Positions 37,387 to 48,507 of a DNA stretch of 64,000 nucleotides are shown in pieces. The stretch lies in the NCBI RefSeq assembly GCF_018860915.1, contig NZ_JAHKQD010000053.1, positions 124,001 to 188,000 of the forward strand. Direction: 5' to 3'. Below the pieces are notes generated by a model. It saw nothing but the letters and a program-made list of their open reading frames with translations, was not told where the DNA came from and did not search any database. Positions within the stretch are counted from its first letter, which is position 1. Each line of letters begins with the position of its first letter. Source of the stretch: Colwellia sp. C2M11 (GTDB taxonomy: Bacteria > Pseudomonadota > Gammaproteobacteria > Enterobacterales > Alteromonadaceae). The translations under genes and the position numbers were made by a program.

Positions 37387-38232
37387 TTAATTTTTTTCAC
37401 TTTTATGATCGGATGCTTTGTCTATTGAAGTCTTAGCAGAAGCTCTTTCAACTGAAGCAAGAATACCACGCATCATTTTTATTTCTTTTACGTCTGGGCG
37501 AGCACGGTTAAACAATCGTCTTAACTTAGTCATCACTAGACCAGGGTGACTTTCAACAATAAAACCAGTACCTAACAATGCATTCTCAAAATGCTGATAA
37601 AAGCGCTCAGTTTCTTCCGTTACTGGATACACTTCATTGTCTTCACTTTTCGCATTAATTATTTTTTTACCGATATAATTACCATTACCAGTACTACGCT
37701 CTTGATGTTCATTATCAATAGACAACAAATAACTAGTACGAACCTCATAGCTTAGGGTTTGCACTGCCATAGCTAAATTTAATGAACTGTAATCAGGATT
37801 AGCTGGGATTTGCACATGAAAATGACACAGCTGTAGTTCGTCATTAGTCAATCCACTGCTTTCTCTACCAAAAACTAAGGCAACCGGATATTCATGTGCT
37901 TCAGCAATTAGTTTTTCACCACAACCTCGTGGCTCTAACATAGGCCAAGGTAAGGTACGTGAACGAGCACTGGTGCCAACAACCAAGCCACAATCTTCAA
38001 TTGCTTCACTTAAAGTACTAACAACTTTGGCATTTGCTAACACATCAGTGGCACCAGCAGCTAACGCTTGCGCTTGACCATTAGGCATTTCTATTGGATC
38101 AACCAAAATTAACTGGCTTAACCCCATTGTTTTCATCGCTCTTGCAGCGCTACCAATATTACGGCAATCGGACGTATTTACTAAGACAATACGCACTTGA
38201 TCTAATAAACTATTACTTTTTGAATCTGACAT
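37387..38232 (-). CDS. trmJ: tRNA 2'-O-methyltransferase TrmJ
   Basis: SPOUT-class enzyme that methylates the ribose at position 32 of several tRNAs. The knot motifs are [34 protein letters not shown] and [16 protein letters not shown]. The 281 residues exceed E. coli TrmJ (246) by a C-terminal extension rich in Ser and Lys. Its position upstream of the isc genes is conserved in gammaproteobacteria; here cysE lies between them. Confidence 0.93.
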   Translation of the reverse strand: MSDSKSNSLLDQVRIVLVNTSDCRNIGSAARAMKTMGLSQLILVDPIEMPNGQAQALAAGATDVLANAKVVSTLSEAIEDCGLVVGTSARSRTLPWPMLEPRGCGEKLIAEAHEYPVALVFGRESSGLTNDELQLCHFHVQIPANPDYSSLNLAMAVQTLSYEVRTSYLLSIDNEHQERSTGNGNYIGKKIINAKSEDNEVYPVTEETERFYQHFENALLGTGFIVESHPGLVMTKLRRLFNRARPDVKEIKMMRGILASVERASAKTSIDKASDHKSEKN

Positions 38233-38629
38233 GTTACTTTATGCTCTTACTTTGTTTCATTGTTGGCTGGCTTTACACTACATTAAAGAAATATATAAAG
38301 TAATTGCCTCCCAGTTTTTATGCCTGTGATTCTAACATAGAAGAATACTGCTGTGACTAATAAAAAACACGTAAAATCAACAAATCAAATTCGCTTAACA
38401 TAGTTTATTTTCCTATATAGCTGCTCACACAAAGTCATAGCAAACATAAACAGCTTATAAATTAAACTATTTATTTCAAGTTCCCCCCTCGCTAAAAAGA
38501 TTAGAACTTGCTATACTGCGCGCGCTTGAAATTATAAGGGGACTTATCCCTGATAGATAAAAATATATTTTCTCTATCTTTCAAAGCGACTCGTTCTTTT
38601 AAAAGCCATTTACAAATAGGTACATTATT
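38233..38629. other. Divergent intergenic region between trmJ and suhB
   Basis: AT-rich, 397 bp. Apart from the suhB promoter at 38509-38525 I see no gene, RNA or repeat. A C run (38483-38488) and the GC-rich discriminator stand out from the local composition. Confidence 0.5.
38509..38525 (+). promoter_or_regulatory. suhB promoter: extended -10 with GC-rich discriminator
   Basis: TGCTATACT is an extended -10 element, followed at once by GCGCGCGC (38518-38525). No -35 is clear. A GC-rich discriminator in such an AT-rich genome is typical of genes under negative stringent (ppGpp) control. Confidence 0.6.
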
Positions 38630-39433
38630 ATGCATCCCATGCTAAATATTGCCGTGCGCGCTGCGCGCAATGCAGGAAAAGTTATTATTCGCTCATTTGA
38701 GCAACTTGATAAAGTAGAAATTGAATCAAAAGGTTCTAACGACTTTGTGACCAGTGCTGATCTTGCAGCAGAAGAAGCAATCATTGAAACTATTCGTAAA
38801 TCATACCCTGCTCACACTATTATAGGTGAAGAGTCAGGCGTATTAACTGGCTCAGACGATGACTATCAATGGATTATTGATCCATTAGATGGCACAACAA
38901 ACTTTATTAAAGGCATTCCACATTTTTCAGTATCAATTGCACTGAAAGTAAAAGGAAAACTTGATCAAGCCGTAGTATTTGACCCTATTCGTGGTGAAGT
39001 ATTTTCTGCAAGCCGTGGTAAAGGCGCACAATTAAACGGTATGCGTATTCGTGTAAAAGCTCATAAAGAATTATCAGGCACAATTATAGCGACGGGTTTC
39101 CCACATAAACAAAAGCAGCATACAACGGCCTATATGGCAATGTTTACTACTTTATTTAAAAAATCATCCGATCTTCGCCGTGCAGGCTCTGCAGCATTAG
39201 ACTTAGCCTATGTTGCCGCGGGTCGAGTTGATGGTTATTTCGAAATAGGTTTAAAACCTTGGGATACTGCTGCGGGTGAATTACTTGTTATCGAAGCCGG
39301 TGGTTTAGTAACAGATTTCGTTGGTGGTCATAACCATGCTTCATCTGGAAATATTGTGGCAAGTAGTACAAGACTACAAAAAGAAATTTTACAAAATATT
39401 CGTCCGCATTTAGGCGAAGCGTTAAGTAAGTAG
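38630..39433 (+). CDS. suhB: Inositol-1-monophosphatase SuhB
   Basis: Mg-dependent phosphatase of the IMPase family that also acts in rRNA transcription antitermination in E. coli. Metal-binding motifs are IGEESG (Glu), IDPLDGTTNFIKGIPHF and KPWDTAAGELLVIEAGG. MHPMLNIAVRAARNAGK is the typical start. The 267-residue length equals E. coli SuhB. The leader of about 105 nt after the promoter is long enough for the feedback regulation known for suhB, but I cannot show that here. Confidence 0.95.
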   Translation: MHPMLNIAVRAARNAGKVIIRSFEQLDKVEIESKGSNDFVTSADLAAEEAIIETIRKSYPAHTIIGEESGVLTGSDDDYQWIIDPLDGTTNFIKGIPHFSVSIALKVKGKLDQAVVFDPIRGEVFSASRGKGAQLNGMRIRVKAHKELSGTIIATGFPHKQKQHTTAYMAMFTTLFKKSSDLRRAGSAALDLAYVAAGRVDGYFEIGLKPWDTAAGELLVIEAGGLVTDFVGGHNHASSGNIVASSTRLQKEILQNIRPHLGEALSK

Positions 39434-39516
39434 TTAGTTGCATAACTAAGTCACTATTTAACTAAGTAAGTGGCTAGCACAGCTAACAATACCAACAACG
39501 TATAAGTTATATTTTT

Positions 39517-39543
39517 AAAAAGCGCCTATTGGCGCTTTTTTTG
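39517..39543 (+). terminator. Terminator after suhB
   Basis: A 10-bp stem (AAAAAGCGCC with GGCGCTTTTT) with a TATT loop runs into a T tract. It separates suhB from cobA. Confidence 0.9.
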
Positions 39544-39679
39544 CTTTAATAAAAGATGAAACATAAATACAATTAAAAAATTATCTTCTGTTAGCGTCTT
39601 AATTAGAAGTAAAAACTAGTAACTAATACTGAAACAGTTACGAATATTAACCCCACTATTAAAAGCAGCCAGATCCATA

Positions 39680-40489
39680 ATGAAATCTTTTCCGCAGTAT
39701 ATACCACCAGCACACAAACAACTTTTCACCCATGGCGAAGTTGCTTTAGTTGGCGCAGGCCCTGGTGATCCTGATCTATTAACCTTACAAGCTTTTCGAT
39801 TCATTCAACAAGCAGAAGTTGTCATTTATGATCGTTTGGTAAGTGAAGAGATAATGGCGCTATTGCCCGCTAGCTGCGAGAGAATCTACGTAGGTAAAAA
39901 ACAGGCTGACCATCGTGTTCCACAAGACACTATTAATCAAATTCTAGTAGACAATGCCAAGTTAAATAAGAAAGTATTACGACTAAAAGGTGGTGATCCC
40001 TTTGTGTTTGGACGTGGCGGTGAGGAAGCGAAATTTATAGTAGATAGAGGTATTGCTTGTCATATCGTTCCTGGAATGACAGCCGCATCCGCCTGTACCA
40101 GCTATGCAGGTATTCCATTAACACATCGAAAAGTTGCTCGAAGCTGCACCTTTATTACCGGTAATGTGCAAGATAATGGTGCACTTGACCTGCCTTGGAA
40201 GACATTAAATGATCCTGAGCAAACCGTTGTGTTTTATATGGGGATAAAAAGTTTACCTATTATAACCCAACAGCTAATTGAGGCTGGCCGTAGTGAAAAT
40301 ACACCAGCAGCATTAATCAGAAAAGGCACACATCAAAATCAACAAGTAATTAAAGGTAACTTAGCAACGTTAGAAGAGCTTGTAATATTACATAACATCA
40401 AGCCACCTAGCCTAATTGTTATTGGTGATGTGGTTGATACCTTTGCTGAGCTAGAGTTGAAAAACTTAGGCTATTTAACACCCGCGTAA
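39680..40489 (+). CDS. cobA: Uroporphyrinogen-III C-methyltransferase
   Basis: SAM-dependent enzyme that makes precorrin-2, the branch point to siroheme and cobalamin. SUMT motifs: VALVGAGPGDPDLLTLQAF, VIYDRLVSEEIMAL, RLKGGDPFVFGRGGEEA, VPGMTAASACTSYAGIPLTH. The 269-residue length is that of a monofunctional SUMT. It lacks the CysG oxidase/ferrochelatase domain, which must be encoded elsewhere. It is a single gene after its own terminator-bounded region. Confidence 0.93.
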   Translation: MKSFPQYIPPAHKQLFTHGEVALVGAGPGDPDLLTLQAFRFIQQAEVVIYDRLVSEEIMALLPASCERIYVGKKQADHRVPQDTINQILVDNAKLNKKVLRLKGGDPFVFGRGGEEAKFIVDRGIACHIVPGMTAASACTSYAGIPLTHRKVARSCTFITGNVQDNGALDLPWKTLNDPEQTVVFYMGIKSLPIITQQLIEAGRSENTPAALIRKGTHQNQQVIKGNLATLEELVILHNIKPPSLIVIGDVVDTFAELELKNLGYLTPA

Positions 40490-40573
40490 GCACATTAACA
40501 ATATAAACGAAGAGCGATAACAAGAGATACCTTAGCCGCTATTATTTAGCTAAACTTGAATGTGACTAATAAA

Positions 40574-40638
40574 ACTTAAGTACGATTAAATTGTTCCTAC
40601 AACCTATTCGATATAGGCATTTTTAAACGTACTTAAGT
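40574..40638. other. Long inverted repeat between cobA and rhlE
   Basis: ACTTAAGTACG (40574-40584) and CGTACTTAAGT (40628-40638) are perfect 11-bp arms. CCTAT/ATAGG sits inside. The second arm lies within GTACTTAAGTAC, a 12-bp palindrome. It lies at the convergent 3' ends of two genes, so it may fold as a terminator, but there is no T tract. Confidence 0.55.
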
Positions 40639-40651
40639 ACTCTGTAGTGGT

Positions 40652-42037
40652 TTATGTGTTGTTGTTTCTTCTTTTACTTGCTGTCGCAGGTTTAGCATTA
40701 CGTGGCTTTTGCTGGGCATTACTGTTATTTTTATTGTTAACACTTTTCTGACCATTGTTGCCAGAACGTTGACCAGCTTTATGTTCAACCTTTTCACCAT
40801 TAAACGCTTTTGCTTTCTTTGGCTTCTTCGCTTTTAATGCTCTAATTGCTCTAGACTCACCTAACTCATTAACAGGAATAAATTGCTCTAGTATTTTACG
40901 TTCAATATGTTGCTGAATAACATTTTCAATATCCCATAGTAAACTCAATTCATCAGCACAAACAAGTGATACAGCTTGCCCTGTGTTACCTGCACGCGCG
41001 GTACGTCCAATACGATGAACATAATCTTCCGGTACATTCGGTAAATCAAAGTTGACTACATTAGGTAGCAAGTCAATATCAATACCACGCGCGGCAATAT
41101 CAGTGGCAACTAATACCTGTACAGTACCGTCTTTAAAAGACGCTAACGCTTTAGTACGTGCACCTTGGCTTTTATTACCGTGAATAGCCGCTGCGGTTAA
41201 CCCCTCAGCTTCTAAATATTTCGTGAGTTTATTTGCACCATGTTTAGTTTTGGTAAACACAAGCACTTGTCGCCATTCATTTTCTTTAATTAAATGTGTT
41301 AATAGCGCTGGTTTACGTTTTTTATCTACCGGTGTTAGCCATTGCGTCACTTTTTCTGCAGTTGAATTTTCAGCATTAACAGAAATTTCTAATGGGTTAT
41401 GTACTAATCCTTTAGCTAAAGCACGAATATCAGCTGAAAATGTAGCTGAGAAAAGCAAATTTTGACGCTGCTTAGGTAGAACAGAAATAATTTTTTTAAT
41501 ATCACGAATGAAGCCCATGTCTAACATACGGTCAGCTTCATCTAAAATAAATACTTCTAATTGAGAGAATTTAACTGCATTTTGATTATATAAATCCATC
41601 AAACGACCAGGAGTCGCAACTAATACATCAACCCCTTGCCTAAGTCGCATCATTTGTGGATTAATTTTAACGCCACCAAAAACAACAGTTGAATGAAGAT
41701 CTAAATATTTGCCGTAGGTTGCAATACTGTCACTAACTTGTGCTGCTAGTTCTCTAGTTGGCGTTAAAACTAAGGCTCTAACATTATTTGATTGCACTCG
41801 ACTTTTTGCAGTACCACCTTTGGATAACTTTTCTAATAAAGGTAAGGTAAAGCCTGCTGTTTTACCTGTGCCTGTTTGTGCGGCTGCCATTACATCTCTA
41901 CCAGCAAGTACTGCAGGAATAGCCTGTGCTTGTATTGGTGATGGTGTGTCGTAACCTTGGTCACGTACGGCTTTAAGTAATGGCTCAGATAAGCCTAAGT
42001 CAGTAAATTTAATTGTATTAGTGGCAATGGTGCTCAT
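40652..42037 (-). CDS. rhlE: DEAD-box RNA helicase RhlE
   Basis: ATP-dependent RNA helicase likely to act in ribosome maturation or RNA decay, often important in cold-adapted bacteria. Motifs run in order: Q motif ([14 protein letters not shown]), [38 protein letters not shown], and [12 protein letters not shown] with [10 protein letters not shown]. The C-terminal tail from about residue 405 is basic and Asn/Lys-rich, as in RhlE proteins. The region before the start (42038-42218) is long and could be a structured leader with AATGGTATAA/TTATACCAAT arms (about 42095-42127). Confidence 0.93.
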   Translation of the reverse strand: MSTIATNTIKFTDLGLSEPLLKAVRDQGYDTPSPIQAQAIPAVLAGRDVMAAAQTGTGKTAGFTLPLLEKLSKGGTAKSRVQSNNVRALVLTPTRELAAQVSDSIATYGKYLDLHSTVVFGGVKINPQMMRLRQGVDVLVATPGRLMDLYNQNAVKFSQLEVFILDEADRMLDMGFIRDIKKIISVLPKQRQNLLFSATFSADIRALAKGLVHNPLEISVNAENSTAEKVTQWLTPVDKKRKPALLTHLIKENEWRQVLVFTKTKHGANKLTKYLEAEGLTAAAIHGNKSQGARTKALASFKDGTVQVLVATDIAARGIDIDLLPNVVNFDLPNVPEDYVHRIGRTARAGNTGQAVSLVCADELSLLWDIENVIQQHIERKILEQFIPVNELGESRAIRALKAKKPKKAKAFNGEKVEHKAGQRSGNNGQKSVNNKNNSNAQQKPRNAKPATASKRRNNNT

Positions 42038-42218
42038 AAATAATCTCTTGGGTGATGTTCTGGAATACGAGCAGCGATATCAGCGATTAATACCTAATGG
42101 TATAAGACAACCTGCTAATTATACCAATGGGGACATTAGAACGGTGCAGCATACAGTATGCGTGTCTGTAGTGCAAAACTTTACCCCTTTTACTCATAAA
42201 AAATCGCTGTTGGCGTAT

Positions 42219-42256
42219 AAAAAAACCGAGCAACAAAGTTGTTCGGTTTTTTTTAT
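42219..42256 (-). terminator. Terminator after secF
   Basis: A 14-bp stem with one G-T pair (AAAAACCGAGCAAC, 42221-42234, and GTTGTTCGGTTTTT, 42238-42251) has an AAA loop and A/T runs on both sides. It ends secDF transcripts and could work in both directions. Confidence 0.88.
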
Positions 42257-42303
42257 TGAGTAGGTTAACCAAGATATTGGATAGCCCGTAAAATAAGACT
42301 AGC

Positions 42304-43251
42304 TTATGGCATCATTTCTTCTTGATCTTCACCTTCTTTTTCAATAACTTCTGGTATTAGATCTTCTCTTGAAATCCCCAAACCTAATGCAACTAAAGAG
42401 GCTACATAAATTGAAGAGTAAGTACCTACAAACACACCAAATAGTAAAGCCGTTGCAAAGCCGTGAATTAATGCCCCACCTTTCCAGAACAATGCAGCTA
42501 ATACTAATAACGTTGTTATTGACGTAATAATTGTTCTGCTCAACGTTTGAGTCAGTGACATATTAATTATTTCTTCTGGTGAAGTATCACGTATTTTTCT
42601 AAAATTCTCTCGAATTCGATCTGACACAACAATAGTATCATTAAGTGAATAACCAATAACGGCTAATATTGCTGCAAGTACGGTTAAATCAAATTCTAAC
42701 TTTAAGAAAGAGAATAGTCCAAGTGTTAATAAAACATCATGAAACAAAGCAACTACAGAGCCAACCGCAAAGCGCCATTCAAAACGAAAAGCAACATATA
42801 CTAAAATACAAATAAGCGCTGTTAGCATGGCTAAGCCACCCTGCTCTGCTAATTCATCACCAACACTAGCACCAACAAACTCAATACGGCGCATATCTAC
42901 TTTTTGATGTGTACCTTCTTCAAGAATAGCCAGTATTTCATTACCCAGCATTTCCGCTTTCACGTCATCACGTAGACCTAAACGAATAACAACATCACGA
43001 CTACTACCATAAAATTGCACCTTGGCATCTTCATGATTATTGTCTTCCATAAGTTGACGTAGTTTTTGTAAGTCGGCAGCTTCTTCAAAACCAACTTCAA
43101 TTAACGTACCACCAGTGAAGTCTAAACCAAAGTTTAACTTATTAACCGCTAATGAATAGGCTGCAGCCATCATTAATAAAGCACTAAAAACCATCGCAAA
43201 TTTGCGATACTTCATAAAGCTGACGGTTTCTTTTAACTGTAAAATTTGCAT
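42304..43251 (-). CDS. secF: Protein translocase subunit SecF
   Basis: Inner-membrane partner of SecD that uses the proton gradient to help protein export. One N-terminal membrane segment is followed by a periplasmic domain. The conserved phrases are LNFGLDFTGGTLIEVGF, RIEFVGASVGDEL and VIGYSLNDTIVVSDRIREN. The remaining five membrane segments lie after about residue 130. The length of 315 is close to E. coli SecF (323). It follows secD by 21 bp. Confidence 0.96.
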   Translation of the reverse strand: MQILQLKETVSFMKYRKFAMVFSALLMMAAAYSLAVNKLNFGLDFTGGTLIEVGFEEAADLQKLRQLMEDNNHEDAKVQFYGSSRDVVIRLGLRDDVKAEMLGNEILAILEEGTHQKVDMRRIEFVGASVGDELAEQGGLAMLTALICILVYVAFRFEWRFAVGSVVALFHDVLLTLGLFSFLKLEFDLTVLAAILAVIGYSLNDTIVVSDRIRENFRKIRDTSPEEIINMSLTQTLSRTIITSITTLLVLAALFWKGGALIHGFATALLFGVFVGTYSSIYVASLVALGLGISREDLIPEVIEKEGEDQEEMMP

Positions 43252-43272
43252 TATATTTAAATTCCCGTCTGA

Positions 43273-45120
43273 CTATATCGATAACTTTTCAAGGCGTTTT
43301 CCACCCCAAATAGAATTTACTACGGTTCGTGAAGCAATAACCGATGTAAACATTGAAGTAATAATACCTATTGATAAGGTAACTGCGAAGCCTTTAACAG
43401 GCCCAGTGCCAACAGCAAATAATATTAATGCGGCAATTAAAGTAGTTATATTGGCATCAATAATGGTTGAAAACGCTGCTTCATACCCTTGGTGAATTGC
43501 TTGTTGAATTGTTTTGCCTTCACGTATTTCTTCACGAATACGTTCAAATATGAGTACGTTAGCATCTACCGCCATACCTACTGTTAGTACAATACCCGCC
43601 ATACCAGGCAATGTTAATGTAGCTCCAGGAATTAACGACATTATGCCCACAATTAAGACTAAGTTAGCAAGTAATGCAACGTTAGCGACTAAACCAAAAG
43701 CACGGTAATAAATAGCCATAAATACAAATACTAAGCCAAAACCTAGTAAGATAGCTTGGAAACCTAATTGAACGTTTTCAGCACCTAATGTTGGACCAAC
43801 TGTACGTTCTTCAACGATGGTAATTGGCGCAATTAACGCACCAGCACGTAATAATAAAGCTAAGTTATGCGCTTCAGCTTGTGAGCCAGATCCAGTTATA
43901 CGAAAGGTTTTACCTAAACGTGCTTGGATAGTAGCAACTGAAATCACTTCTTGAACTTTTTCAAAAATAATATTTCCGTCGGCATCACGACGTTCTGTTG
44001 GCTTATATTCAATAAATACTGTAGCCATAGGCTTGCCAATATTGCTTTTAGTACCGTTAGACATTTTACTACCGCCAGCACTATCAAGTGAAATATTAAC
44101 TTGTGGACGAGAGTACTCATCAAAACCTGAAGTAGCGTCAGTAATATGATCACCGGTTAACATAATACGCTTTTTCAATAAGGTCGGTTGACCGTCTTTA
44201 TCTGTTAGTAAAATAGAGCTAGGTGGAATTCTGCCATTTAATGCAGCAGATAAGTCACCTTCTGTATCAACTAAACGAAACTCTATTGTTGCCGTAGCAT
44301 TTAGAATTTCTTTTGCTTTGGCGGTATCTTGAACGCCAGGTAATTCAATAACAATATGCTTTTTACCTTGGCGTTGAACCAATGGCTCAGCAACACCTAA
44401 CTCGTTCACACGGTTACGAATAATAGTAATGTTTTGTTGAAGGGCATATTCTTGAATTTCTTTAAGTTTTGCCTCAGTCATTTGTGCTGTAAGCGTTAAC
44501 GTGTCGTCATCAGAGTTGAATAATAAATCGTTATAACGTCTTTTCAGTAACGATAAACCTTGCTCTAGATCTTCTATTTTACGGAACTTAACTGTAATAA
44601 AGTCGCCATCATCTTTTACGCTGCGGTAACGAATTTTTTCGTTAAGTAAATCACCACGAAAATCACCAACCATACCTTCTTTAACTTTGTTAATGGCTTC
44701 TTGCATATTAACTTCCATTAAGAAGCTAACACCACCACTCAAATCTAAACCTAGTTTCATTGGTGTGCCACCAATGCTTGCCAGCCAATCAGGCGTTGCC
44801 GGTGTTAAGTTTAGGGCTACTGAATATTCGTTTCCTAGACTATCATCTAACACATCACGTGCTTTTAATTGGTCTTCGGTATTTTTAAAACGTGTTAATA
44901 CTTGGCCGTTTTCTAAGGCAACACTAGCGTATTCAATATTGTTGTCAGTTAAGTGCCCTTTAATTGTATCAAGGGTGGTAACGTTTGCTTCAACACCACG
45001 TAAACCAGAAACTTGTACGGCTGGATCTTCACCATATAAGTTAGGTGTGGCATAGAGCGCACCTAAAGCAACGATTAACGCTACCATTAGTGTTTTCCAT
45101 AAAGGGTATTTATTTAACAC
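43273..45120 (-). CDS. secD: Protein translocase subunit SecD
   Basis: Large subunit of the SecDF complex. [20 protein letters not shown] is the first membrane segment. The periplasmic domains include [34 protein letters not shown] and [10 protein letters not shown]. The five C-terminal membrane segments contain [20 protein letters not shown]. The length of 615 equals E. coli SecD. It is preceded by a 331-bp gap from yajC. Confidence 0.97.
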   Translation of the reverse strand: MLNKYPLWKTLMVALIVALGALYATPNLYGEDPAVQVSGLRGVEANVTTLDTIKGHLTDNNIEYASVALENGQVLTRFKNTEDQLKARDVLDDSLGNEYSVALNLTPATPDWLASIGGTPMKLGLDLSGGVSFLMEVNMQEAINKVKEGMVGDFRGDLLNEKIRYRSVKDDGDFITVKFRKIEDLEQGLSLLKRRYNDLLFNSDDDTLTLTAQMTEAKLKEIQEYALQQNITIIRNRVNELGVAEPLVQRQGKKHIVIELPGVQDTAKAKEILNATATIEFRLVDTEGDLSAALNGRIPPSSILLTDKDGQPTLLKKRIMLTGDHITDATSGFDEYSRPQVNISLDSAGGSKMSNGTKSNIGKPMATVFIEYKPTERRDADGNIIFEKVQEVISVATIQARLGKTFRITGSGSQAEAHNLALLLRAGALIAPITIVEERTVGPTLGAENVQLGFQAILLGFGLVFVFMAIYYRAFGLVANVALLANLVLIVGIMSLIPGATLTLPGMAGIVLTVGMAVDANVLIFERIREEIREGKTIQQAIHQGYEAAFSTIIDANITTLIAALILFAVGTGPVKGFAVTLSIGIITSMFTSVIASRTVVNSIWGGKRLEKLSI

Positions 45121-45451
45121 AATTCTTCCTTTTTCTATTTATTGTGTTCATGTTTTATTCTTATAATAATTAAGTTAATCTAATTATTTGAATGAAACAT
45201 AAACGAAACAGCTATTAGTTTTCTTTATTTAAACTTTTCTCTTTATAGCTTTCGTTAATGCATCAACTATTCACTATATATCAACGACCTACCTGCCGTT
45301 AGTGTTAAACTTGTGATCTCATATTTAAACATCTATTCAGTTAGTAATGTCACTAAAAGGAAATACTAAATTGACTAATACCAATAAGTATTTCCTTCCT
45401 GCTACAATGTTAAATAATCTCAATTCAAGTTAAATAGCAAAGAGGTGAATA
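45121..45451 (-). other. yajC-secD gap, 331 bp, with a strong hairpin
   Basis: AT-rich spacer, unusually long for this gene pair. An 11-bp perfect inverted repeat (45357-45367 with 45387-45397, AAGGAAATACT/AGTATTTCCTT) encloses 19 nt. On the minus strand it runs into CCTTTTAG, so it could be a weak terminator or attenuator after yajC. No coding frame is supported. Confidence 0.6.
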
Positions 45452-45787
45452 CTATAAAGATTTCATTGTGCCTTTAGGAAGTACTGCATTAACAGCGCCT
45501 TTTTGTACTGTTACTTCTGTACCTTCAGCGATGCTTACAACGATAAAGTCTTTTTCGTCAGATACTTTAGTTATTTTACCAACGATGCCACCTTGCGTTA
45601 AAACTTCATCACCTTTCGATAAAGCTGACATTAAGTTTTTATGTTCTTTAACACGTTTAGCTTGTGGACGATAAATCATAAAGAAAAATACTAAACCAAA
45701 TACCGCTAACATTATCATCATTTCCATACCACCACCGGTTGATGCTGGAGCGCCTGCGGCGTGGGCTGTACTTATAAATAAACTCAT
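45452..45787 (-). CDS. yajC: Preprotein translocase accessory subunit YajC
   Basis: Single-pass inner-membrane protein associated with SecDF. The membrane segment is MEMMIMLAVFGLVFFFMIYR. The conserved FMIYRPQAKRVKEHKNL, LSKGDEVLTQGGIVGKI and a basic C-terminal domain follow. The 111-residue length is standard. It lies between tgt and secD as in E. coli. Confidence 0.96.
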   Translation of the reverse strand: MSLFISTAHAAGAPASTGGGMEMMIMLAVFGLVFFFMIYRPQAKRVKEHKNLMSALSKGDEVLTQGGIVGKITKVSDEKDFIVVSIAEGTEVTVQKGAVNAVLPKGTMKSL

Positions 45788-45951
45788 AATATCCTCTTAC
45801 TTTTTTATAATTAGTTAGTTGCTTTTCAAGTAATGCTAAGCGACTAGGTTATTTCACATTTGACGATTATTCGTCGTTTTTTTCTACTATATGATGTGCT
45901 CTTAATATATATATTCTAAACATTTATATTGTAAACATTCATATCTGAATT

Positions 45952-47103
<1,152 letters not shown>

Positions 47104-47202
47104 TTATTCCTACCTATCAGCGAAACAGGCTGATGGTTCTTATTCAAAGTGTCTACCTTGTACGGCTAAACATTAATTATTGTTCCGTTAGTGATAGTGT
47201 TG

Positions 47203-48261
47203 TTAACTATTTTTAGCAAGTTCTTGTTTTGTAAGAAACATAGCATCACCATAACTAAAGAAACGGTATTTTTCACTAATCGCATGTTGATATGCATTCA
47301 TAATATGATCATAACCTGCAAAAGCGCTCACTAGCATTAATAAAGTTGATTCAGATAAATGAAAATTAGTTAATAATGCATCAACTAACTGAAATTCATA
47401 CCCAGGTGTAATGAAAATATCAGTATCACCATAAAAAGCCGTTAACTCAGTTCCTTTTTCTTGTGCTGATTTTGCCGCACTTTCTAATGAACGCACAGAG
47501 GTCGTACCAACAGCAACAACTCTGCCACCAGCAGCTTTAGTTTTATTTATTTGACTAACAACTTCATCTGGCACTTCAACATATTCGGCATGCATAATGT
47601 GGTCTGCAATTTCATCAACTTTTACTGGCTGGAATGTGCCTGCGCCTACATGCAAAGTAACAAACGCAAGTTCAACACCTTTAGCTTTAATTTGCTCAAG
47701 TAAGGCATCGTCGAAATGTAACCCTGCGGTCGGTGCAGCTACAGCACCAGGCTTTTCATTGTATACAGTTTGATAGCGTTCACGATCACTATTTTCATCT
47801 GGTCTATCTATGTATGGCGGTAACGGCATATGGCCAATATCATCCAAAATAGAAAGTATTGATTTATCACCTTTAAATTTCAGCTCAAATAAAGCACCAT
47901 GGCGAGCAACCATCGTTGCTTCCGCCTTTCCTTCAAGTATAAGCTCAGCACCTATTTTAGGTGATTTACTCGCACGTATATGCGCCAATACTGTACTTTT
48001 ATCAATGAGTCTTTCAACCAAAACTTCAATCTTACCACCACTGGCTTTTTGTCCAAACATGCGTGCTGGAATAACGCGGGTATTATTAAACACTAATAAA
48101 TCACCTGCGGTTAATTGTGCCAATATGTCTTTAAAACCAAGATCAGCGATTGCGCCACTATTGCCGTTAAGCGTCATTAAACGACTTCCTGTGCGTTCTG
48201 CCATAGGAAAACGAGCAATTAACTCGGAGGGTAAATCAAAAGAAAAGTCAGATACACGCAT
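47203..48261 (-). CDS. queA: S-adenosylmethionine:tRNA ribosyltransferase-isomerase
   Basis: Transfers and isomerises the ribose of SAM onto preQ1-tRNA to give epoxyqueuosine. Family phrases: [62 protein letters not shown] and [20 protein letters not shown]. The 352-residue length is near E. coli QueA (356). It is the first gene of queA-tgt-yajC-secD-secF and divergent from aceK. Confidence 0.97.
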   Translation of the reverse strand: MRVSDFSFDLPSELIARFPMAERTGSRLMTLNGNSGAIADLGFKDILAQLTAGDLLVFNNTRVIPARMFGQKASGGKIEVLVERLIDKSTVLAHIRASKSPKIGAELILEGKAEATMVARHGALFELKFKGDKSILSILDDIGHMPLPPYIDRPDENSDRERYQTVYNEKPGAVAAPTAGLHFDDALLEQIKAKGVELAFVTLHVGAGTFQPVKVDEIADHIMHAEYVEVPDEVVSQINKTKAAGGRVVAVGTTSVRSLESAAKSAQEKGTELTAFYGDTDIFITPGYEFQLVDALLTNFHLSESTLLMLVSAFAGYDHIMNAYQHAISEKYRFFSYGDAMFLTKQELAKNS

Positions 48262-48507
48262 AGTAAATAGTTAAGAAAACCTTGCTGAAAATAAAGAGAA
48301 ATATGAAGCGCGTAATTTTAGAGATCCCCGCCTTTGATAGCAAGTTAAATAATGTTTTTCCCTTTACAAATGCTAGTTTAAGCTCTGTTACATTAATACA
48401 TATCAATATAACTATGAATTATGTTGAATATTTTACTAAAAGAGTCTGTTTAATTACTTATTTTCGAGTATGCTTTTATTATCTTTTCTCAATATTTGTG
48501 CCTGATT

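Noticed and set aside
42087-42272. Small open frames between secF and rhlE
   Set aside because: They run through the secF terminator hairpin and show no protein-like composition.
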